A DNA stretch of 64,000 bases from NCBI RefSeq assembly GCF_001612615.1, contig NZ_BDAU01000010.1:1-64000 (forward strand), read 5' to 3'. Positions 58,788 through 64,000 of this stretch are shown here, one piece after another (the stretch's first letter is position 1; every line of letters begins with the position of its first letter). Under the pieces are notes generated by a model, which did not search any database, had not been told where the DNA came from, and worked only from the letters and a program-made list of their open reading frames with translations. The stretch comes from Nocardia amikacinitolerans NBRC 108937 (GTDB lineage Bacteria > Actinomycetota > Actinomycetes > Mycobacteriales > Mycobacteriaceae). The position numbers and the translations under genes are program-made.

Positions 58788-59357
58788 TCAGTCGGTGTCC
58801 ACATCTCGGTCGCCGACCACGACGATGAGCTCGGCGCGTTCGGCGGAGATCGACCTGATCCGGTGCGGGGTGGTCGCGGCGAAGTAGAGGCTGTCGCCCG
58901 CGTGCAGCACGATCTGTTCGCCGGGGACCGAGATCTCGACGCTGCCGCTGTGCACGAACACGAATTCGTCGCCGGAGTGTTCCAGATACTTCGTGTCCTG
59001 CTCGGTGGTGGGACGAACCACGAACGGCTGCATGGTCTTCCGGCCGACACGGGTGGCGACCGCGAGGTAGTGCGCGGTCGTGGTCGCGGGCTCGCCGGTG
59101 CGGTCGGCGGCGCGATCCACCTGCATCAGCGTGGGATCGGGATCGTCCGAGAAGAGTTGCCCCACATCGGTGTTCAGCGCGCGAGCGATCTTCAACGCCA
59201 CGGCGATGGACGGGGTGCTCAGTCCGCGTTCGACTTTGGACAGGTAGCTCTTGGTCAGCCCGGTCCGCTCCGCTAGCGCGTCCAGCGTCAGGTCGGCGCG
59301 TTTGCGGTGCGCCCTCAGGTACGCGGCCACCGGTCTCCTCTCGCTGGTGACGGTCAC
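58788..59357 (-). CDS. XRE-family regulator with C-terminal cupin
   Basis: 189 aa from GTG 59357. The N-terminal HTH (YLRAHRKRADLTLDALAERT, GLTKSYLSKVERGLSTPSIA, VALKIARALNTDVGQLF) is joined to a cupin domain (YLEHSGDEFVFVHSGSVEIS, GEQIVLHAGDSLYFAATTPH), the PuuR/SutR-type architecture that senses a small carboxylate, amine or sugar acid. It is divergent from the aldolase/DHDPS-like operon across a clear GACAC-AAA-GTGTC palindrome and probably represses it. Ligand unknown, likely a substrate of that operon. Confidence 0.9.
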   Translation of the reverse strand: MTVTSERRPVAAYLRAHRKRADLTLDALAERTGLTKSYLSKVERGLSTPSIAVALKIARALNTDVGQLFSDDPDPTLMQVDRAADRTGEPATTTAHYLAVATRVGRKTMQPFVVRPTTEQDTKYLEHSGDEFVFVHSGSVEISVPGEQIVLHAGDSLYFAATTPHRIRSISAERAELIVVVGDRDVDTD

Positions 59358-59360
59358 GAC

Positions 59361-59394
59361 AGGACACAAGACTAGCGGAATGACACAAAGTGTC
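59361..59394. promoter_or_regulatory. Palindromic operator of the XRE-cupin regulator
   Basis: GACACAAAGTGTC (59382-59394) is a perfect 5+3+5 dyad; a half-matching AGGACACAAG lies at 59361-59370, and AGTGTCTTCG at 59407-59416. All lie between the divergent xre-cupin and aldolase genes, 4-50 nt from their starts. Confidence 0.65.
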
Positions 59395-59431
59395 CTATCG
59401 TCAACGAGTGTCTTCGAAAAGGAGGTAGTCG

Positions 59432-60232
59432 ATGGCCACCACCATGAACCTCGGAAAGTCCGAGCTGATGACCATGGCGACCAGGTCAATGCAGACCGAA
59501 CTGTCACCCTGCGACTGGAACGACCGCCAGAAACTCGCCCTCACCTGCCGTGCGCTCTACGACGCCGGCCACGATTCCGGTCTGGCCGGGCAGATCTCGG
59601 CGCGCGGTACGGAACCGGGCACCTTCCTCACCCAGCGGCTCGGCCTCGGTTTCGACGAGATCACCGAGGCCAACCTGCTGCTGGTCGATGAGGATCTGAC
59701 CGTGCTGGAAGGCGCGGGAATGGCCAACCCGGCCAACCGTTTCCACAGCTGGATCTATCGCGCTCGCCCGGATGTCAACTGCATCGTGCACACGCACCCG
59801 CTGCACTGCGCGGCGCTGTCCATGCTCGAAGTGCCGCTTCAGGTGTCGCAGATGGACATCGCCCCGCTCTACGACGACTGCGCCTTCCTGCCGGACTGGC
59901 CGGGCGTTCCGGTGGGCAACGAGGAGGGCGAGATCATCTCCGCCGCCCTCGGTGACAAGCGGGCGATCCTGCTCGCTCACCACGGACAGCTCGTCGTCGG
60001 TGCGACGATCGAGGAAGCCTGCTCGCTGGCGCACCTCATCGAACGCGCGGCACGGCTGCAACTGCTCGCGATGGCCGCCGGCGAGATCAAGCCGCTGCCG
60101 CCGCGCCTGGCCAAGGAGGCGCACGACTGGACGCTGACACCGCGGCGCAGCCAGGCCAACTTCGCCTACTACGCGCGCAAAGCGCTGCGCAACCACCCGG
60201 ACGCCATCGAAACATCAGGAGCCACCGAATGA
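59432..60232 (+). CDS. Class II aldolase/adducin-family protein
   Basis: 266 aa. The zinc ligands are visible in CIVHTHPLHCAALSML (HTHP) and ILLAHHGQLVVGATIEEAC (HHG); RQKLALTCRALYDAGHDSGL is the usual N-terminal helix, with GQISARG as the phosphate loop. ATG 59432 has AAAGGAGG upstream. It overlaps the DHDPS-like gene by ATGA. The pair suggests cleavage of a sugar-acid or keto-acid aldol. The exact substrate (fuculose-phosphate-like, or a decarboxylation) is unknown. Confidence 0.9.
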   Translation: MATTMNLGKSELMTMATRSMQTELSPCDWNDRQKLALTCRALYDAGHDSGLAGQISARGTEPGTFLTQRLGLGFDEITEANLLLVDEDLTVLEGAGMANPANRFHSWIYRARPDVNCIVHTHPLHCAALSMLEVPLQVSQMDIAPLYDDCAFLPDWPGVPVGNEEGEIISAALGDKRAILLAHHGQLVVGATIEEACSLAHLIERAARLQLLAMAAGEIKPLPPRLAKEAHDWTLTPRRSQANFAYYARKALRNHPDAIETSGATE

Positions 60233-61113
60233 CTCGCGCCATCGAAGGCATCGTCGCCTACCCCGTCACGCCGTTCGACGCGGCCGGACGGGTCGACACG
60301 TCCGCGCTCGCGCGGTTGCTCGACCGGATGATCGACGCCGGCGTGGACGCGATCGCGCCGTTGGGCAGCACCGGCGAAAGCGCGTACCTCGACGAGCGCG
60401 AATGGCAGCAGGTCGCCGCCGCCTGCGTCGAACACACGGCGGGACGGGTACCGACGGTGGTCGGCGTCTCGGATCTGACCACCGCGGCCACCGCGCGCCG
60501 CGCGCGGTTCGCCGAGCGCAGCGGCGCCACCGCGGTGATGGTGCTGCCGATCTCGTACTGGTCGCTGACGCGGGCCGAGCTGCGCGCGCATTTCACCGCC
60601 GTGGCGGAGTCGACCTCGCTGCCGGTGATGGTCTACAACAACCCGGCGACCACCGGCATCGACATGCCGCCGGAGTTCCTGGTCGACCTCGTCCACGAGG
60701 TCGAGAACATCACCATGATCAAGGAATCCAGCGGCGACATCGGGCGCATGCACCGGATCGTCGAACTGGGCGGCGGACGCGTGCCGTTCTTCAACGGAAG
60801 CAATCCGTTGGCGCTGCGTGCCTTCGCCGCAGGGGCGGCCGGATGGTGCACCGCCGCACCGTGTCTGGTGCCCGAACGGGTCGTGGAGTTCTGGCGCCTG
60901 CTGCGGGCGGGGGAGACCGACAGCGCCACAGCGCTTTTCGACAAGCTCGAGCCGCTGCTGGCCGCGCTCGTCAGCCGAGGACTGCCGACCACGGTGAAGT
61001 CCGCGCTCCGTTCGACCGGCTTGGACGCCGGTGACCCGCGCAGGCCGCTGCTGCCGTTGGAGTCCGAGCCCGCGCGCGAGCTCGACGCGCTCGTCGCCGC
61101 CGTCAACGCCTGA
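60229..61113 (+). CDS. Dihydrodipicolinate synthase/N-acetylneuraminate lyase-family aldolase
   Basis: 294 aa class I aldolase. Family landmarks are IVAYPVTPFDAAGRVDTSAL, the pyruvate carboxylate loop PLGSTGESAYLDEREW, the catalytic Tyr in MVYNNPATTGIDMP and the Schiff-base Lys in ITMIKESSGDIGRM. Genuine DapA proteins are housekeeping genes elsewhere, so a catabolic role (a keto-deoxy-sugar acid or similar) is more likely here. It is the second gene of the XRE-cupin-linked operon and is followed by a strong hairpin at 61117-61147. Confidence 0.9.
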   Translation: MTRAIEGIVAYPVTPFDAAGRVDTSALARLLDRMIDAGVDAIAPLGSTGESAYLDEREWQQVAAACVEHTAGRVPTVVGVSDLTTAATARRARFAERSGATAVMVLPISYWSLTRAELRAHFTAVAESTSLPVMVYNNPATTGIDMPPEFLVDLVHEVENITMIKESSGDIGRMHRIVELGGGRVPFFNGSNPLALRAFAAGAAGWCTAAPCLVPERVVEFWRLLRAGETDSATALFDKLEPLLAALVSRGLPTTVKSALRSTGLDAGDPRRPLLPLESEPARELDALVAAVNA

Positions 61114-61116
61114 CAC

Positions 61117-61147
61117 GAGGGCCCGGCCACAGTTCGGCCGGGCCCTC
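61117..61147 (+). terminator. Strong 12-bp hairpin terminator
   Basis: GAGGGCCCGGCC (61117-61128) and GGCCGGGCCCTC (61136-61147) are perfectly complementary around a 7-nt loop, starting 4 nt after the aldolase stop. There is no T-run, as is common in actinobacteria. Confidence 0.75.
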
Positions 61148-61177
61148 CGACGTGCGTTCCGGGCGCACGCCGCGAAT

Positions 61178-61194
61178 GTGACCATCGGCCCTCG
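61178..61194. promoter_or_regulatory. DosR-like box upstream of the Acg-like nitroreductase
   Basis: GTGACCATCGGCCCTCG contains the inverse of AGGGCCGATGGTCAC, nearly identical to the box at 56230. It lies 56-72 nt upstream of the nitroreductase ATG; acg genes are classic DosR targets. Confidence 0.6.
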
Positions 61195-61249
61195 AAGAGC
61201 GGCACAATTCCCGTCTCGGCGACACCCGCGACGCGGCGACACTGGAGTC

Positions 61250-62263
61250 ATGACCGACAGCACCGCGACTCCCGCATCCTCCGTGCCGGATATGCCCACC
61301 CTGCTGGCGGCGCTGCGACTGGCCGTCCGCGCTCCCTCGGTGCACAACACCCAGCCGTGGCGCTGGGAGTTCGACGGCACCCGGCTGCACCTGTTCCGCG
61401 ACGACGATCGCCTGTTGACCGCCGCCGACCCGCAGGGACGCCAGCTGGTCATCAGCTGCGGCGCCGTCCTGCACCACCTGCGCACCGCGCTGGCCGCGCG
61501 CGGCTGGCACACCGACACCCAGCGCGTGCCGGTGCCGACCCGCCCTGACCTGCTGGCCACGATCGCCTTCCGGCCCTGGCCCGACCCGCCGCCGGGGGTC
61601 CTCACCCGCGCCGCGGCCATCGAGCGACGCCGCACCGACCGGCTGCCGATGACCCCGCCACCGGGCTTCGGGGACCTGGTGCACACCGCCAGGATGTTGC
61701 TCAGCCCGCACGAGGTCGAGCTCGACGTCCTCGACGACAGCGCCCGCCCGCTACTGGCCGCCGCCTCCGAGCACGCCGGGGCCAACCGCCGCTACGACAT
61801 GGACTACCAAACCGAATTGCATTGGTGGGCCGGGCATTCCGGAACGCAGGAAGGGGTGCCCGCCGACGCGCTCACCTCCGACGCCGAAGCCTCCCACGTG
61901 CCGATCGCCCGCAAGTTCCCCTCCGCATCCCATTCCGAGCGGCGCGGTGACCTCGACGACCAAGCCGCTCTGCTGGTGCTCAGTTCCCCCGGGCACACTC
62001 CCGAGGACTGGCTGCACGTCGGCGAGGCCCTGTCGGCGCTGCTGCTGGAATGCACCTCGGCCGGCTTGGCGAGCTGCGCGCTGACTCACATCACCGAACT
62101 CGCCTCGGCGCGGGAATCGATCCAGTCGGTGCTCTCCAGCGGAGGCGTACCGCAGGTCGTCATCAGGGTCGGCGGTGCCCCCGCCGACACCACCGAACCC
62201 GCGCCGACGCCGCGTCGGCCGATCGAGGAGATCCTCACGCTCCGCGGCACCGCCGCGACTTGA
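61250..62263 (+). CDS. Acg-family nitroreductase-like protein
   Basis: 337 aa from ATG 61250 with CTGGAG upstream. The N-terminal LAALRLAVRAPSVHNTQPWR, WEFDGTRLHLFRDDDRLLTA and ISCGAVLHHLRTALAARGW, the middle ERRRTDRLPM and the C-terminal WLHVGEALSALLLECTSAGL are characteristic of the Acg (Rv2032) family, FMN-binding-fold proteins often thought to sequester FMN, with a lid, rather than act as reductases. In mycobacteria these genes belong to the DosR regulon; a DosR-like box lies upstream here. It is convergent with the Ddn-like gene. Confidence 0.9.
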   Translation: MTDSTATPASSVPDMPTLLAALRLAVRAPSVHNTQPWRWEFDGTRLHLFRDDDRLLTAADPQGRQLVISCGAVLHHLRTALAARGWHTDTQRVPVPTRPDLLATIAFRPWPDPPPGVLTRAAAIERRRTDRLPMTPPPGFGDLVHTARMLLSPHEVELDVLDDSARPLLAAASEHAGANRRYDMDYQTELHWWAGHSGTQEGVPADALTSDAEASHVPIARKFPSASHSERRGDLDDQAALLVLSSPGHTPEDWLHVGEALSALLLECTSAGLASCALTHITELASARESIQSVLSSGGVPQVVIRVGGAPADTTEPAPTPRRPIEEILTLRGTAAT

Positions 62264-62269
62264 CGGTTG

Positions 62270-62749
62270 TCACCGCTTGGAGTCGGCGGGCGCCTCAGCG
62301 GCGCGCGTCGGTTCGACTCGGAACACCGGGCAGCGCGGCGCGGCCGCGGCGAACGCCTCCGGATCGGCGGACTCGACGGCGCCGGCGTTCAGCATGAACC
62401 GCACCCCGTGCGGCACCTTCCTCGGGAACTCGCGCAACACCGCGGCGCGTTCGGAGACCGGCAGCTCGATCAACGAAACCCGCTGTCTCCGTCGCCCTTT
62501 GGCGAGCATGCCCCAGCCGGCGGCGCGCGCGTTGCGCACCCAGTCCGCGTCGTCGAATCCCCCGACCACGTACGTCACGCCGTCGACGGTCAGCGGCGAG
62601 ACCGGGGTGGTGCGCAATGTTCCGGTCTTTCGGCCGGGAACCGAGAGCACTCGCATGGTGCCCAGGGCCAAGCCGACGCCTTGCAGGGCGACCACCACCC
62701 GATTGAACGGTTTCAGGCGCCGCCGCATGCGATCGTTCGCGCTTGTCAT
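62270..62749 (-). CDS. Ddn-type deazaflavin (F420)-dependent nitroreductase-family protein
   Basis: 159 aa from ATG 62749. A split beta-barrel of the DUF385/Ddn family: LKPFNRVVVALQGVGLALGT, VLSVPGRKTGTLRTTPVSPL, then TYVVGGFDDADWVRNARAAG. RKTGxxRxTP is the phosphate-binding signature for F420. The TPVSPLTVDGVTYVVGGFDD form is typical of actinobacterial quinone-reducing or unknown F420H2 enzymes. It overlaps the PadR stop by ATGA, so it is co-transcribed with and probably autoregulated by that regulator. Confidence 0.9.
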   Translation of the reverse strand: MTSANDRMRRRLKPFNRVVVALQGVGLALGTMRVLSVPGRKTGTLRTTPVSPLTVDGVTYVVGGFDDADWVRNARAAGWGMLAKGRRRQRVSLIELPVSERAAVLREFPRKVPHGVRFMLNAGAVESADPEAFAAAAPRCPVFRVEPTRAAEAPADSKR

Positions 62750-63354
62750 GACTTCTCCTCGTCGCTCTCGGTGAATTCGTCGTCCGGCCAAGGCATTCCG
62801 TCGTCGATATCGCGAGCGACGCCGTCCAGCCAGGCGATCTCCGCGGCACGCAGATGCTGGACGTACTCGGCCTCCAGCAGCACCGCGCGCGGCAGTCCGG
62901 TCGAGTGCTCGTCGAGCATGCGGGCGGTGTCGGCGTAATCCTCGCGCAGTCGTTCGGCGCGTCGGCGCAGCAACCGCGCCGCGGTGTGCGGTGTGAGCGC
63001 GGGCAGGTGGGCCAGCGCGGCGACGAAGCGCGGGTATTCGTTCACCGGCTCGGTGAGGAACCGCTCAAGCAGTTCGTCCAACATCTGCCGTCCGGGCTCG
63101 GTGATCTCGTACACCGTCCGCTCCGGTCGGGATCCCTCGCGCGCCGTCCCGGCCTGCCGCACCAGCCCCGCCCGTTCGAGCCTGCCGATCGCGTCGTAGA
63201 GCGAGCCGCCGCGCATCTTCACCACGTCCTCGACGTGCCGCTCGCGAATCGCGACCTTCATCTCGTACGGATGTCGCGGCCGCTCGGCCAGCATGGTCAG
63301 CACGACCATCGTCAGCGGCGTTTGCAGCGCGCGCAGTTCTCGAGCCACCGGCAT
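62746..63354 (-). CDS. PadR-family transcriptional regulator
   Basis: 202 aa. The N-terminal winged helix is LTMVVLTMLAERPRHPYEMK, VVKMRGGSLYDAIGRLERAG and ERTVYEITEPGRQMLDELLE; the C-terminal helices are of the Vir_act_alpha_C type. A palindrome with two repeats lies directly upstream (63359-63388). It is the first gene of a two-gene unit with the Ddn-like enzyme. The likely ligand is a phenolic or hydrophobic xenobiotic, by family only. Confidence 0.9.
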   Translation of the reverse strand: MPVARELRALQTPLTMVVLTMLAERPRHPYEMKVAIRERHVEDVVKMRGGSLYDAIGRLERAGLVRQAGTAREGSRPERTVYEITEPGRQMLDELLERFLTEPVNEYPRFVAALAHLPALTPHTAARLLRRRAERLREDYADTARMLDEHSTGLPRAVLLEAEYVQHLRAAEIAWLDGVARDIDDGMPWPDDEFTESDEEKS

Positions 63355-63358
63355 CCCT

Positions 63359-63388
63359 TAGTCGAGTTCGTCTAGTCGAGTTCGACTA
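63359..63388. promoter_or_regulatory. PadR operator: direct repeat plus perfect palindrome
   Basis: TAGTCGAGTTCG occurs at 63359-63370 and 63373-63384; the second copy extends to the perfect dyad TAGTCGAGTTCGACTA (63373-63388). It ends 5 nt from the padR ATG, so bound protein would block the promoter or translation start. Confidence 0.7.
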
Positions 63389-63453
63389 TAAGCGAAGCGG
63401 TCGCCAGTACGCCAGCCCGAATGCCGCCACGCCGGGTTGTCGCCGCGCCGACC

Positions 63454-64000
63454 TCAGGCGGGGCAGTTGCTCGGCGCCTGCTTGCCCGCGAAGCGGTCGG
63501 CTGCCCACGCGGGGAACCCCTCGGCGCCGCGAGCGACGACGCTTTCGTGGTCTAGGCCGGGGTATTCGTTGTATTCGACCGCCGAACCGGCCGCGCACAG
63601 CGCGGCGCGCTCACGGGTGGTGAGCTCGACGGGAGTGGTGATGTCCTCGGCGCCCTGGTAGATCGTGAACGGCATGGTGCCTGCGGGACGGAAGTCGTCG
63701 GCCTCGGCCATCGCGTTCGACCAGGGAGCGCCCGGCGCCATCGCCTCGGGCTTGTAGTAGTCGCGCAGCGGCTGGGCGGCGGTCCACATGTCGTAGCAGC
63801 CGTCGGCGAGTACCGGCAGCATCTCCATCGCATTGGGCTGGAGGAAGTCGGCGTAGCGCAGGTCCGGGTTGGCGGCCTTGATGCCGGGCAGCGTCGCGAT
63901 GACATAGCCCGCGTTCTCCGGGCCCTTCATCGAGTTCAGGGTCAGGTCGCGGATCCGGACCGCCGGGGCGATGAGGCCGGCGCCCATCCCTTCGAGTTCC
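63454..64000 (-). CDS. Secreted lipase-like alpha/beta hydrolase, 3' part only
   Basis: About 181 codons, open through the right window edge, so the start and the serine nucleophile are outside. The visible part matches the C-terminal half of secretory lipase (LIP)-type proteins: GYVIATLPGIKAANPDLRYA, a GCYDMW segment, the catalytic Asp region TIYQGAEDITTPVELTTRER and the His in NEYPGLDHESVVARG, ending with a Cys near the C-terminus (SNCPA), likely disulphide-bonded. The family is exported; substrate specificity cannot be judged here. Confidence 0.82.
   Translation of the reverse strand, partial: ELEGMGAGLIAPAVRIRDLTLNSMKGPENAGYVIATLPGIKAANPDLRYADFLQPNAMEMLPVLADGCYDMWTAAQPLRDYYKPEAMAPGAPWSNAMAEADDFRPAGTMPFTIYQGAEDITTPVELTTRERAALCAAGSAVEYNEYPGLDHESVVARGAEGFPAWAADRFAGKQAPSNCPA

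Noticed and set aside
1..64000. CRISPR arrays, tRNA/rRNA genes, insertion sequences or prophage attachment sites
   Set aside because: No regularly spaced repeats, cloverleaf-like sequences, transposase or integrase genes were recognised on either strand.

Overview
The window is about 70% GC and gene-dense, with many ATGA/GTGA overlaps between successive genes. It carries an Lsr2 paralogue, F420-type enzymes (a luciferase-like monooxygenase and a Ddn-like protein), a mycothiol-dependent DinB/MDMPI-like protein, an Acg-type nitroreductase and DosR-like boxes. Together these point to a mycolic-acid actinobacterium; Nocardia or a close relative is the best guess, by inference only.

Layout. 1-4629 (minus): a reductive pyrimidine (or hydantoin) degradation operon made of a nitrilase-type beta-ureidopropionase, a dihydropyrimidinase, an LLM oxidoreductase and a class III aminotransferase that is frameshifted and runs off the left edge. 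A MocR regulator (4735-6111) is divergent from it across a palindrome. 6121-13982: small regulator/transporter units, namely TetR with a DUF6463-like membrane protein, LysR with a DHA2 MFS exporter, and LysR with an EamA exporter, an NAD(P)-binding protein and a secreted beta-propeller protein.

14218-39437 (minus): one 24.4-kb gene for a seven-module NRPS, (C-A-T)x4, C-A-T-E, (C-A-T)x2, TE. Its first condensation domain is of the EntF starter type. It is translationally coupled to an FkbM methyltransferase. No MbtH protein, acyl/aryl ligase or phosphopantetheinyl transferase is visible nearby, so the product is unknown. Fragments of the genes just left of the NRPS recur on both sides of it (34 bp at 14128-14161; about 65 bp at 40379-40443), in the same order and orientation. 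This suggests that the NRPS block sits inside a decayed second copy of that locus. A gene-free, lower-GC stretch (39438-40620) and an Lsr2 paralogue lie upstream of the NRPS.

41082-49040: a GNAT enzyme with an ATP-grasp remnant, a DJ-1/PfpI membrane protein overlapping a GlxA-type AraC regulator, and a PadR-controlled three-gene redox operon (SnoaL-like, FAD oxidoreductase, ferredoxin-type reductase). An alpha/beta hydrolase and a scar joining two truncated regulators follow. 49050-55336: an AraC regulator, a hydrolase, an IrtAB/YbtPQ-like ABC pair and an SDR, as one apparent plus-strand operon. 55365-62263: stress genes (a 5'-truncated universal stress protein, an MDMPI-like protein, a PNPOx-like protein, a zinc alcohol dehydrogenase with an in-frame amber codon, and an Acg-like nitroreductase) associated with repeated AGGGCCGAWGGWC motifs that resemble DosR boxes. 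Inside this block lies an XRE-cupin regulator divergent from an aldolase/DHDPS-like pair. The right edge holds a PadR/Ddn-like pair and the 3' part of a secreted lipase-like gene.
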